Positions 42,132 to 50,757 of a DNA stretch of 64,000 nucleotides are shown one piece after another (within the stretch, counting starts at the first letter, position 1; each line of letters begins with the position of its first letter). Source of the DNA: Paenibacillus sp. Soil750 (GTDB lineage: Bacteria > Bacillota > Bacilli > Paenibacillales > NBRC-103111); contig NZ_LMSD01000002.1 of the NCBI RefSeq assembly GCF_001428045.1, positions 124,812 to 188,811 on the forward strand. The letters run 5' to 3'. Both the position numbers and the translations under genes were made by a program. Under the pieces are notes generated by a model that worked only from the letters and a program-made list of their open reading frames with translations, ran no database searches and had not been told where the DNA came from.

Positions 42132-43136
42132 GTGATAACAATCTATGACATCGCCGAGAAGGCTGGTGTTTCCGCGATGACGGTTTCCCGAGTTATCAAT
42201 AATACGGGCCGAATCAGCGAAGAGACGCGTAAGCGAGTGCGGAAAGTCATGGACGAGCTCCATTATATTCCTAATGCATTGGCACGCAGCTTAGTTTCCC
42301 AGAAGACGAATCTCATCTCTCTTCTCATCACGGATATTACCAATCCGTTCTATACAACCTTAGCCCGAGGCGCTGAGGATGCAGCGAAGAAGGCGGGCTA
42401 TCGATTGCTTTTTGCCAATAGTGATGAGGACTATGAGAAAGAGAAAGATTACGTCGATATGATTCTATCCACACGGGTAGATGGCGTATTATTCGCACCA
42501 GCAGGCGATCATTCTCATGACAATTTACTGCAATTGCAGAAGCATCAAATTCCATTTGTTGTATTGGATCGTGAAATCCCCGGTATTGATGCGGATGTTG
42601 TCCTTGGCGACAGCAAGGAAGGTGCCCGGAATCTGGTTGAACATTTGATTACACAGGGGCATCAACGCATCGCTTTAGTTAACGGTTCACAGGATGTTTC
42701 AACAGCTCGATTGCGATACATAGGCTATAATGAGGCGCTTCAACTAAACGGAATAACCCCCGATGATTCACTCGTACTCCATATAGGTTACCGCGATTTC
42801 CACGATGAGACTGCACTCCATGAGCTGCTTCAACTTGATGATCCACCTACCGCTATTTTCGCAGCTAATAATATGCTGGCCGTTGGTGTCATCCAATCCC
42901 TGCGCCTTCGCGGCCTACAAGTACCAAGAGACATGTCTGTTGTCTGTTTCGACGACTTCGGACCAGCAGGTGCAATCAATCCATTTCTCACCGTTGCGTC
43001 ACAACCAGCTTACCAATTCGGGAAATTAGGCATGCAACTACTCATTGAACGCATAGAAGGAGAAGCTAGCGATGCATCTCGCAGAATCATGCTTCCTTCT
43101 GAGCTCATTGTTCGCTCATCAACACAACCTCTCTGA
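42132..43136 (+). CDS. LacI-family transcriptional regulator
   Basis: 334 residues from GTG at 42132 (AAAGGAGATTAACAC upstream). The LacI helix-turn-helix reads IYDIAEKAGVSAMTVSRVIN with the hinge YIPNALARSLVSQKT, then a periplasmic-binding-type sensor: ISLLITDITNPFYTTLARGA, VDGVLFAPAG, VVLDREIPGIDADVV and CFDDFGPAGAINPFLTVASQ. It is divergent from the fucU operon, and two matching palindromes lie upstream of fucU and of the reductase gene. Confidence 0.92.
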   Translation: MITIYDIAEKAGVSAMTVSRVINNTGRISEETRKRVRKVMDELHYIPNALARSLVSQKTNLISLLITDITNPFYTTLARGAEDAAKKAGYRLLFANSDEDYEKEKDYVDMILSTRVDGVLFAPAGDHSHDNLLQLQKHQIPFVVLDREIPGIDADVVLGDSKEGARNLVEHLITQGHQRIALVNGSQDVSTARLRYIGYNEALQLNGITPDDSLVLHIGYRDFHDETALHELLQLDDPPTAIFAANNMLAVGVIQSLRLRGLQVPRDMSVVCFDDFGPAGAINPFLTVASQPAYQFGKLGMQLLIERIEGEASDASRRIMLPSELIVRSSTQPL

Positions 43137-43145
43137 GATAGCGAG

Positions 43146-43739
43146 CTATTGTTCTTCCCATTTATGAACAATAGCCGCTACAATCTCTTCCTTCGTCGCC
43201 TCGGTTAATCCATTCCGAAGTTCCGTAATAAATTCAATAAAAAGCAGGGATAAGAGCTCATTCATATCCATGTTGAGCGCTTGATGATGTTTCCAGTTCA
43301 TATCGTCGAAAAAAACACGCATCCGATTAGTTTCGGCTGGGTGCAGTCTGACGTTGAGTGTTAAATACGCAGCACTATCCGAATGGCCCTCCTGAAAGGA
43401 AAGTCCCCATTGAAAGCCGGGTACAGTTCCACCGTTCGCTCGCTCATTCGTGTTTGCAGAGGCAACAATGCCTCCAAATTTGCTTCTAAGCTGTAAAATG
43501 TATGTATATAAATCCTTGCCCTTGCGCACATGATCCATAAAATTATCAAATAATAGTTTGACTAAGAATGTTTTGTTGATTCCAGTTAACTCCTCTTGCG
43601 AGGTATAGACAATATCCTCCAAAAAAGCATCTGCTCGGTTAAAATAATCCCGAGGTGCCCTCACTTTAACCGTCTGGTAAATATCTGTATCCGTTGCTCC
43701 CCTTTGAAATAAGCCCGTCCATGACTTTAGTGTGAGCAT
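43146..43739 (-). CDS. Hypothetical protein (197 aa)
   Basis: ATG at 43739 follows GGGGGAGTATGCT. The product has no signal peptide or membrane segment; it shows a repeated design in which LGINKTFLVKLLFDNFMDHV-like and MNELLSLLFIEFITELRNGL-like helices each follow a beta-rich stretch (VKVRAPRDYFNRADAFLEDI; LNVRLHPAETNRMRVFFDDM), suggesting two related subdomains. The family is not recognised. It converges on the LacI gene ten bases away. Confidence 0.65.
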   Translation of the reverse strand: MLTLKSWTGLFQRGATDTDIYQTVKVRAPRDYFNRADAFLEDIVYTSQEELTGINKTFLVKLLFDNFMDHVRKGKDLYTYILQLRSKFGGIVASANTNERANGGTVPGFQWGLSFQEGHSDSAAYLTLNVRLHPAETNRMRVFFDDMNWKHHQALNMDMNELLSLLFIEFITELRNGLTEATKEEIVAAIVHKWEEQ

Positions 43740-43938
43740 AGCATACTCCCCCTTCTTCTCCCTCCTAAACTATTATTCCGAATCTAGCAGAAAAATGACA
43801 ACAACGAAGAGAGATTACCCATTTATATCTTAACGAATTTGATTCGGGCATACTTTTTGGGTGGTCATTAGGGAGCTCATTGTTTATGATGAGACTAAGT
43901 ATTATAGCGGCGATCTAACGAAGCTGGAGGTCATACAC

Positions 43939-45102
43939 ATGGATGCAGTAACGTCAAGGAAAGCGATAGTCATTGGAGCGGGAATCGGTGGATTATGTAC
44001 GGCATTGTCACTTCAGCAACAGGGATGGCGTGTAGCAGTTTACGACAAAGCAACATCACTGAGAGAAGCTGGGGCTGGAATCGTACTCGCAGCTAACGCC
44101 ATGAAAGCACTCGATTTGCTTGGCATTGGAGAAACAATCCGGAACGTGGGAGCACCTGTTATTCAAGCAGACATTCGAAAATGGGATGGCACGATGATTA
44201 CGAGTCTCCCAGCTGCCAAACAAGCGGCACTATACGGAACGCAAAGCTATGTCATTCATAGAGCTGACTTACAAGCGATTCTTGTGCAAGCAGTAACAGC
44301 CACAACTACCATTCAGACCAATAAACAATGGATCAATGGGACACAGAGTGAACGAGGAGTTACCGCTGTTTTCCAAGATGGTACGCAGGAATATGCTGAT
44401 GTCATTATCGGATCTGATGGGTTTAACTCTGCTGTACGAGAACGACTATTTGGTCAAAGCCCAGTCCGTTATTCGGGATATATTGCTTTAAGAGGCGTAT
44501 GTACACAGGAGGAGGCGCGCAACACAAATAATGGTGGCGGGTTCGAGGCACTTGGACCGGGAAAACGATTCGGTCTCTCAAGCCTCGGCAATGGCCGTGT
44601 ATTCTGGTTTGCCGCGATTAATGCACCACAAGGAAAACTACCTCCGGTAGAAGAGAGACAATCTGAGTTGCTGCGTCAATTTCACGGTTGGTACAGCCCA
44701 ATCGTGTCTGCGATTGAAGCAACAGAGGCAACGACCATTCTGGCTCATAACATCGTTGACCGCCCTCTCCTATCCAAATGGAGTTCAGACAGAATGACGC
44801 TTCTCGGCGATGCCGCACACCCGATGCTGCCCAATTTGGGACAGGGAGGTGCTCAGGCAATCGAAGATGCCATCGTACTGGCAAGGTGCCTCCGAAATCC
44901 TGATATTCCGGCTGCACTTTCAGCATATGAGAATGCGCGAATGGCTCGGACAAACCGAATCGTGCGGATGTCTCGGTCGATGGGACGAATGGTACAACTT
45001 GAGAACCCATTTCTGATCTACTGCCGCAATAAGCTGTTGGCATCCTTGTCTGATGCCCGTTATATAAGCCGTTTCGATCCTATCATTGGTTATGAGCTGT
45101 AG
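43939..45102 (+). CDS. FAD-dependent aromatic-type monooxygenase
   Basis: 387 residues from ATG at 43939 (GGAGGTCATACAC upstream; the frame is open from 43861). It is a class A flavoprotein hydroxylase with the FAD motif IVIGAGIGGLCTALSLQQQG, the DG motif in VIIGSDGFNSAVRERLFG and the second FAD motif LLGDAAHPMLPNLGQGGAQA. Such enzymes hydroxylate aromatic or related rings using NAD(P)H and oxygen. The neighbours do not reveal the substrate; its position before the DAHP synthase gene may be coincidental. Confidence 0.87.
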   Translation: MDAVTSRKAIVIGAGIGGLCTALSLQQQGWRVAVYDKATSLREAGAGIVLAANAMKALDLLGIGETIRNVGAPVIQADIRKWDGTMITSLPAAKQAALYGTQSYVIHRADLQAILVQAVTATTTIQTNKQWINGTQSERGVTAVFQDGTQEYADVIIGSDGFNSAVRERLFGQSPVRYSGYIALRGVCTQEEARNTNNGGGFEALGPGKRFGLSSLGNGRVFWFAAINAPQGKLPPVEERQSELLRQFHGWYSPIVSAIEATEATTILAHNIVDRPLLSKWSSDRMTLLGDAAHPMLPNLGQGGAQAIEDAIVLARCLRNPDIPAALSAYENARMARTNRIVRMSRSMGRMVQLENPFLIYCRNKLLASLSDARYISRFDPIIGYEL

Positions 45103-45230
45103 AATGGATATAAACACCTTTTTTACTGTAAGATACTGCACATCGGCTGCCTTGTAACATAAATTGGTTTAAGCGCATAGAAGTCAAAGTTGTAAAGCTG
45201 ATATGTTTTAAAGCCAAAGGGTGAACATAA

Positions 45231-46301
45231 ATGGAGAATACGAGGTTAGATGACCTTAGAAATCGAATTGATGAAATAAATGAGAATCTGCGGGAGCTGC
45301 TCTCCGAAAGAGCACGCATTACCCAAGAGATCGGGCTGGAGAAGGAAAAACAAGGCGTGCCGAAATTCGACCCGCTACGTGAAAAGAAAATGCTAGACAC
45401 CTTGGTTGCACGAAATACAGGCCCATTCGATGACGAAACAATTCGTCACCTTTTTAAACAAATATTCCAAGCTTCGCTGACTCTGCAACAAACGGTTCAC
45501 AAGAAACAGCTGCTCGTTAGTCGTAAACGGCAACTAGCAGATACCATCATTCAACTTGGTCCTGCCGCCATCGGCGGAGGTAAACCGATCATGATCGCAG
45601 GCCCCTGCTCTGTAGAGAGCGTTGAGCAAGTACGCGCTGTTGCTGCCGCTTTAAAAAACGCTGGTGTGACCGTGCTGCGCGGAGGTGCCTTCAAGCCTCG
45701 CACATCTCCCTATGATTTCCAAGGGCTCGGACTCGAAGGATTACGAATTCTCAAAGAAGTCGCCGATGAATTCGGACTCCAGACGATCAGCGAAATCGTT
45801 GATCCCGCACATATCGAGATCGCAGGACAGTACATCGACGTGATCCAAATTGGCGCGAGGAACATGCACAATTTTGAACTACTGAAGGCGGCTGGCGAAG
45901 TACGTATTCCGATACTGTTGAAGCGCGGCCTGTCTGCTACGCTCGATGAATTCCTGCATGCTGCCGAGTACATCCTATCTCGCGGAAATACGCAGGTGAT
46001 GTTAATTGAACGTGGCATCCGAACCTATGAGCGGGCGACGCGAAATACACTCGACATCTCGGCAGTTCCGATTCTGAAGCAAGAAAGCCATTTGCCCGTC
46101 CTGGTCGATGTGACCCATTCTACGGGACGCAAGGACATTTTCGCTCCTTGTGCCAAGGCAGCCTTGGCCGCAGGAGCGGATGGGATCATGGTCGAAGTCC
46201 ATCCCAATCCGGCCACAGCTCTTTCGGATGCTCAGCAGCAGCTGACGATTGAGGAGTTCAACCAATTTTATGCAGAGATTCAGCGATCCGGATTGTTTTA
46301 A
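45231..46301 (+). CDS. aroA: Bifunctional chorismate mutase / DAHP synthase
   Basis: 356 residues. The N-terminal 85 residues are an AroQ chorismate mutase ([30 protein letters not shown]); the rest is a class I-beta DAHP synthase with [60 protein letters not shown] and [20 protein letters not shown]. The fusion is the Bacillus-type aroA product: the first shikimate-pathway step with a mutase domain that gives feedback sensitivity to chorismate and prephenate. ATG at 45231 follows AAAGGGTGAACATAA. Confidence 0.95.
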   Translation: MENTRLDDLRNRIDEINENLRELLSERARITQEIGLEKEKQGVPKFDPLREKKMLDTLVARNTGPFDDETIRHLFKQIFQASLTLQQTVHKKQLLVSRKRQLADTIIQLGPAAIGGGKPIMIAGPCSVESVEQVRAVAAALKNAGVTVLRGGAFKPRTSPYDFQGLGLEGLRILKEVADEFGLQTISEIVDPAHIEIAGQYIDVIQIGARNMHNFELLKAAGEVRIPILLKRGLSATLDEFLHAAEYILSRGNTQVMLIERGIRTYERATRNTLDISAVPILKQESHLPVLVDVTHSTGRKDIFAPCAKAALAAGADGIMVEVHPNPATALSDAQQQLTIEEFNQFYAEIQRSGLF

Positions 46302-46307
46302 TGCAAA

Positions 46308-46341
46308 AAGCCCCCAACCCCACACGTGGAATTGGAGGCTT
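46308..46341. terminator. Terminator between aroA and the PH-domain-like gene
   Basis: AAGCCCCCAA pairs with TTGGAGGCTT with one mismatch around a part-structured loop. It starts seven bases past the aroA stop and lies directly before the end of the opposing gene. Confidence 0.55.
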
Positions 46342-46346
46342 CTTAC

Positions 46347-46856
46347 CTATACGGTTTTATCTACAAAGGAAATTTTATTGGTTTCTGCAAATTTTTTCAG
46401 CTTAGACGCCATCGCCGCGATATCAAAACGGTTCAACGTTTTGTTATATACCCAACGAGGAGACTTGCCAGTAAGCTCAATGATAATTTGACCAGGTGCG
46501 TGTACAATCTCTTTAATATTTTCCGCACCAAGCACTAATTCTCGGGCCAGACCTCGCTTCGAGAGATTCGTCTTGGTCACTCGCAAGTACGGTCTCCGCA
46601 CGAAATAAATAAGTACGCCGACTACCAAGTAGCTAAGCGTTGTATACCAGTACATTTTGTCCCCTTCGGTTTTCGTCAACGTAAATAACAAGAAGAGCGA
46701 AACTACGATGAAGAACGCAGCCAACAGGATGCTTCTTCCTTTAAAGACGACCGGACGATCAGGATCCGTTGAAATAGGCGCCTTCCCTTGCTTGGTGCGA
46801 GTCAAGTTTGCCTTTTTCGTATTCTTACTTACCATTCTTTCCCACTTGCGTGACAT
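46347..46856 (-). CDS. Small membrane protein with PH-domain-like C-terminus
   Basis: 169 residues from ATG at 46856 (GGGAGTGAAAGGC upstream; the frame is open to 46886). A basic N-terminus, two adjacent helices near residues 42-85 (ILLAAFFIVVSLFLLFTL and TTLSYLVVGVLIYFV), then a cytoplasmic beta-rich region LRVTKTNLSKRGLARELVLG and IVHAPGQIIIELTGKSPRWV recalling bacterial PH domains (bPH/YdbT-like). The function is unknown. Confidence 0.65.
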   Translation of the reverse strand: MSRKWERMVSKNTKKANLTRTKQGKAPISTDPDRPVVFKGRSILLAAFFIVVSLFLLFTLTKTEGDKMYWYTTLSYLVVGVLIYFVRRPYLRVTKTNLSKRGLARELVLGAENIKEIVHAPGQIIIELTGKSPRWVYNKTLNRFDIAAMASKLKKFAETNKISFVDKTV

Positions 46857-46953
46857 GCCTTTCACTCCCTGCGTAATAGTTACCAAACTCTTCTCCTCAT
46901 AATCCCATACTTACGACAGAATGTCGATATTTAGCTTGTCATACACGGCAAAA

Positions 46954-46973
46954 AGGAGCCCTCTCGGACTCCT
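46954..46973 (-). terminator. Terminator of the beta-helix protein gene
   Basis: AGGAGTCC pairs with GGGCTCCT (one G-U) on the minus strand over a four-base loop, followed by TTTTT. It is about ten bases past the stop at 46982. Confidence 0.75.
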
Positions 46974-46981
46974 ACACTACC

Positions 46982-48784
46982 CTATTCGTTCACATTCGAG
47001 TTATACAGATTCCCCCCACCTGTACGTACATCATTCACCGCAGTGGTTCCTGTTGCCGCACTTGTTGCATAGACGACGTATCCTGCAATACTGTCCAAAT
47101 TTACGGTGTTATTGTTAAAAGAATTATTCACACCTGTCGCATAGTCCGTACCATGCGTACGAACTTGGAAAGCATCGACTACATTCGCGTTGCCATTCCG
47201 ATACCCTTGATTGTAGCGGACAATGGTATTCACACCTTTTACGTCAACGAAGCTGTCAGCACTGTTTGCACCACTTATCCCCGTACCATTAAACGTGCAG
47301 TACTCGATGATCGTTCCGCTCGCGCCTTCCTTCACATCAATATGTTCTGCTGTAATACCGCCATCGAAATTTGTATGACTAATCACGTTCCCTGTCACAA
47401 CATGCTCATAAGGCGAGCTGGAATCGGAACCCACATAAGCACCTTCTCCATACCCTGCTTGATACAACCCTGTATCGTAAATAAGCGAGTACGACAATGT
47501 ATTATAGGAACTGCCGTCGCGGAAGTGGACACCCTCATCACCTACATTGTGAACCTCTACGTTATTTAACAAGTTGTTGTTCCCATTGTCGATAATGATG
47601 CCTTTTTGTGCTTGCGTAATTTCAACATCGCGAATCTGCCAATAGTTACCTGTCAAGTGAATGCCATAGGAGCCATCATTCACATTCACGCCCTTGAGTA
47701 CAGCTGGATTCGCCGCATCACAACTCTTCAGAACAATCGGATTGGAAGCCGTTCCACTCTGATCCGAATAAAATAGACCTTGCCCACCTGGATCACCACT
47801 CGTCGAACGATCACCTACATAATTACCAGGGGCAAGCAAAATGACGGACCCTGCCACTGCATTCTTCATCGCATTTTGAATCGCAACCGTTGTTGTCAGT
47901 GCATTTGAACAACCAGTAGGCGGCGTCCCCGCAGTTGTTGTCACATTCATTGTGTTGCTTTGGCTTGAAGCATTCCCAGCCGCATCTTTAGCTTTCACAT
48001 AGTAACTATACGAAGTAGACGCCGCTAAACCCGTGTCACTCGTGGAAGTACCCGTCACGGTCTTAAGGAATGCGCCATTCCGATACACATCATATCCCGT
48101 TACGCCAACATTATCTGTCGATGCACTCCAACTGAGATTGATCTGGCTGCTGGATGCCGCCGTCCCATTGAATCCAGCAGGCGCTGTTGGCGCTTGGGTA
48201 TCCCCACCCGTGCCACCACCGCTAACGACAACTAGCTGCGGCTTGTTCGAGGCATTCTCATTACTATTCAGTGTGGTGTATTTACCTACACTTTCTTGAA
48301 GTGCAAATGAAACGACACCATCTCCTGCCGCTTGTGCAGTCACATAAGCTGTCACATCAATCTCGTTGTACACCGTTGTCGTATTAATGGCAACACTACC
48401 CGCTGAGCTGCCAACCGTTGGTTTCGTGCTCCAGGTAATCGCGGATTGCGTCCAGCTGTCGGTTGTTTGATACGCGGATAGAACGGTTGATGCGGATGCG
48501 CTGCCATAAATCCGGAGCTTCGCACTCGTTACACCCGAAAGGCCTGAGAGACTGTATTTGAGATACGTATACCGAGAAGCACCTGGGTCATTTTTCACAT
48601 ACAACGAAGTGGCTGTTCCATAATTGCTTGTCGGGTTACCTTCATGCACATAGGAATCATCAGATGGGCTTAATGTGGTTGTCGCTGCTCCTGCCACTGT
48701 AGGAATTGCAAGTAGTAGCACAACTGATGAGAATATGGCCACAATTCCTATCTTACCTTCCCATGCCTTGAAAAGCTTTCTCAT
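46982..48784 (-). CDS. Secreted parallel beta-helix protein with N-terminal CBM/DNRLRE and FN3 domains
   Basis: 600 residues. Signal peptide of about 33 residues ending AGAATTT; a DNRLRE/CBM96-type module at about 35-190 (LSPSDDSYVHEGNPTSNYGT, SSAGSVAINTTTVYNEIDVT); a fibronectin type III domain at about 198-285 (APTAPAGFNGTAASSSQINL SWSAS); then a right-handed parallel beta-helix with VIQ-like start AIQNAMKNAVAGSVILLAPG NYVGD, common to polysaccharide lyases of the PL6/PL9 type and other beta-helix enzymes. It probably binds and cleaves a plant or algal polysaccharide outside the cell. A cre-like site and an AraC gene lie just upstream. Confidence 0.8.
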   Translation of the reverse strand: MRKLFKAWEGKIGIVAIFSSVVLLLAIPTVAGAATTTLSPSDDSYVHEGNPTSNYGTATSLYVKNDPGASRYTYLKYSLSGLSGVTSAKLRIYGSASASTVLSAYQTTDSWTQSAITWSTKPTVGSSAGSVAINTTTVYNEIDVTAYVTAQAAGDGVVSFALQESVGKYTTLNSNENASNKPQLVVVSGGGTGGDTQAPTAPAGFNGTAASSSQINLSWSASTDNVGVTGYDVYRNGAFLKTVTGTSTSDTGLAASTSYSYYVKAKDAAGNASSQSNTMNVTTTAGTPPTGCSNALTTTVAIQNAMKNAVAGSVILLAPGNYVGDRSTSGDPGGQGLFYSDQSGTASNPIVLKSCDAANPAVLKGVNVNDGSYGIHLTGNYWQIRDVEITQAQKGIIIDNGNNNLLNNVEVHNVGDEGVHFRDGSSYNTLSYSLIYDTGLYQAGYGEGAYVGSDSSSPYEHVVTGNVISHTNFDGGITAEHIDVKEGASGTIIEYCTFNGTGISGANSADSFVDVKGVNTIVRYNQGYRNGNANVVDAFQVRTHGTDYATGVNNSFNNNTVNLDSIAGYVVYATSAATGTTAVNDVRTGGGNLYNSNVNE

Positions 48785-48807
48785 TATTATTCCTCCTCAG
48801 TTCCCAT

Positions 48808-48823
48808 TAGATAGCGCTTACAA
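48808..48823. promoter_or_regulatory. cre-like site upstream of the beta-helix protein gene
   Basis: Read on the minus strand TTGTAAGCGCTATCTA matches the cre consensus at 15 of 16 positions. It is 24 bases upstream of the start. It shares the 15-mer GCRCTTACAAATAGA with the region before the TRAP operon. Confidence 0.5.
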
Positions 48824-48896
48824 ATAGAATTATAAGAGATCATCGCCTGAACATGTTTCCCGCTATTGCTCAGAACTTGCACTGTGTTGCTGTCTT

Positions 48897-49742
48897 TTAT
48901 ACCTGCATGCGATACGACTTCGGTGTCGTTCCAAGGATGTTTTTAAACACACGTGAAAAGTAAGAGACATTCTGAAAGCCCACCTCCTGAGCGATATAAC
49001 TAGCCGATTTCGACGTGGTTTCAAGCAAGAGACAGGCTTCCCTTAATCTGCGAGATATAATAAATTCCGTTATTGTGCGCCCCGTTGACTGCCGAAAAAC
49101 ATGAGATAAATAAAAGGTGGAGAGATGCAAATCCTCCGACATCCGTTGTAAATCAAATTTATCTTTGTAATGTTTTTCAATCCATTCTGTGATCTGCCCA
49201 GCCGTATGATTACTGCTCAGCTTCATCTTCTCCTTTGGCGCCTCGCAAATTTCACTTTCAAATGGCTCAAGCTGCTGAAGCATGGATATTAAGCATAGAA
49301 CAAATTCTTCTTGCTGTTTATGCATCGAAACACGACTTATTTTCCCATGTAAATGCTCATAAAATTTAGCTAGATGCTGTTGCTGAGGGATCACATGACG
49401 GGTTAACGCATGCTTCCAAAGCGTATTAAACCATGTGCGAATCCCGCTAAAAGCGCGCAGCGCTGTATCCAATCTGTACGGATCAAACATCAGGATAGAT
49501 CGAACAAAGGGACCTTGGATTTGAATACGATGCAATTGAAATGGTTGGAAAATCAAAAGGCTGCCTGGCTCAATGGTGTACCAGCGTTTGTTCACTTCCA
49601 CACGTCCTACCCCCTCATACACATAAAGGAATTCCATACATGAATGGGCATGATAAATCTCCCAATACTGCTTTCGACTTGATTTCTCATGATTTAGATG
49701 AAAGGGCTCTTTGGTGACATCAACACTAGTGCTAAGTTTCAA
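48897..49742 (-). CDS. AraC-family regulator with cupin sensor
   Basis: 281 residues from TTG at 49742 (GGGAGGGATAGCTG upstream). The N-terminal cupin-like part reads EIYHAHSCMEFLYVYEGVGR and LLIFQPFQLHRIQI; the C-terminal AraC pair reads FDLQRMSEDLHLSTFYLSHV and VGFQNVSYFSRVFKNILGTT. It is directly upstream of and on the same strand as the beta-helix protein gene and is its likely regulator. Confidence 0.87.
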   Translation of the reverse strand: MKLSTSVDVTKEPFHLNHEKSSRKQYWEIYHAHSCMEFLYVYEGVGRVEVNKRWYTIEPGSLLIFQPFQLHRIQIQGPFVRSILMFDPYRLDTALRAFSGIRTWFNTLWKHALTRHVIPQQQHLAKFYEHLHGKISRVSMHKQQEEFVLCLISMLQQLEPFESEICEAPKEKMKLSSNHTAGQITEWIEKHYKDKFDLQRMSEDLHLSTFYLSHVFRQSTGRTITEFIISRRLREACLLLETTSKSASYIAQEVGFQNVSYFSRVFKNILGTTPKSYRMQV

Positions 49743-49881
49743 CAGCTATCCCTCCCGATTATTGGAAATCGTTTACAATATGAGCGTGAGCACACTCTAT
49801 CATATTCTTGTACAAAACAATTGTACAAATTCTAGGAATTCCTGTGTTTTGTTTAGATAGATGCACGCACACAAAAAAAAA

Positions 49882-49930
49882 AAACAGATCCTGCCATTTT
49901 CTCCTGAGAGAAAATAAACAAGATCTGTTT
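49882..49930 (-). terminator. Terminator of the amine oxidase-ridA-tatA operon
   Basis: AAACAGATC pairs with GATCTGTTT, with an inner ATTTTCTC/GAGAAAAT stem; the minus strand continues with about twelve T residues. It is 13 bases past the tatA stop. Confidence 0.8.
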
Positions 49931-49942
49931 ATCCTAGCCTGA

Positions 49943-50155
49943 TTATACGTTGACCTTTTCTACACGTTTGTCCGGAGCTTCCAAGTGTTCAGGGGATTCT
50001 TTCCCTTCACCTACGAGCTCCCTAGCTGAATTTTTAAATTCATGCAGGGTACGACCTACAGCTCGACCAAGTTCAGGCAGCTTAGACGGTCCAAACAATA
50101 CCAATACAACGACTAAAATTAACATGAGTCCAGGTAATCCAATATTTTGCAGCAT
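49943..50155 (-). CDS. tatA: Twin-arginine translocase subunit TatA
   Basis: 70 residues from ATG at 50155 (GGAG about eleven bases upstream; a GTG at 50161 is in frame). Single N-terminal helix [20 protein letters not shown], the FGP hinge and the amphipathic [17 protein letters not shown] helix are all typical, with a charged tail. TatA oligomers form the Tat pore. It is the last gene of the operon with the exported amine oxidase and RidA-like protein, and the divergent operon supplies TatC. Confidence 0.93.
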   Translation of the reverse strand: MLQNIGLPGLMLILVVVLVLFGPSKLPELGRAVGRTLHEFKNSARELVGEGKESPEHLEAPDKRVEKVNV

Positions 50156-50176
50156 AGGCACATCATCTCCGTTTCA

Positions 50177-50740
50177 TTAGTCTTGGTTATGGCGCTTTGG
50201 ATACACAGCAACAGCTTCAATTTCAATTAGCCAATCCGAGCTAACGAGGCTTGCAATCCCAACCGTGGAACGTGCTGGCTTCACAGGATTAGCTTCTGTA
50301 CCAAAAAATTGCGCATATGCGTCAAACCAACCTTGATAATCGAATTTGCCTTCTTTGGCTGCATCTGGTGTCACATAGACACGAAGATAGGCAACATCTG
50401 CAAGTGTGAGACCTTTATCTTTTAATTGCGTTTCAATGGCTTTTAGAATGCCAATCCCCTGTGTTTTCGTATCCCCGTAACGCTCATATACGGTCTTGCC
50501 TTCTTTGTTAATAACCGGCGGCACCGTTCCACTCGTAAATAAATAGGATGCTCCCGCAGGGACCGACACACCCGCAGCAATGGAAGAAGCAGGATTACCA
50601 TAAAATTCAACTTCGTTAATCGGCTCTGCATTATATTTACTTGATTTCTCTGTCCCAGCCGCATAAGCACTTACGCAAATCAGGCATGAACCAACGGTAG
50701 CTGCTACGATCGTCTTCCACTTTTTCGTGATATTCATCAT
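50177..50740 (-). CDS. RidA-family protein with N-terminal signal peptide
   Basis: 187 residues. A signal peptide of about 28 residues (WKTIVAATVGSCLICVSAYA) is followed by a RidA/YjgF trimer fold: SYLFTSGTVPPV, DTKTQGIGILKAIETQLKDK, ADVAYLRVYVTPDA and the substrate-binding Arg in KPARSTVGIASL with Glu in EIEAVAVYP. Cytoplasmic RidA hydrolyses reactive enamines and imines released by PLP or flavin enzymes; this one has the active-type Arg but would be exported through Sec. It follows the amine oxidase gene by 17 bases, matching a role in clearing the imine product. Confidence 0.85.
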   Translation of the reverse strand: MMNITKKWKTIVAATVGSCLICVSAYAAGTEKSSKYNAEPINEVEFYGNPASSIAAGVSVPAGASYLFTSGTVPPVINKEGKTVYERYGDTKTQGIGILKAIETQLKDKGLTLADVAYLRVYVTPDAAKEGKFDYQGWFDAYAQFFGTEANPVKPARSTVGIASLVSSDWLIEIEAVAVYPKRHNQD

Positions 50741-50757
50741 GATTCACTCCTTCTCCT

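Noticed and set aside
42187-42199. Third LacI operator
   Set aside because: AGTTATCAATAAT resembles the operator but falls within the helix-turn-helix coding sequence, lacks the central CG and is best explained by the codons for VINN.
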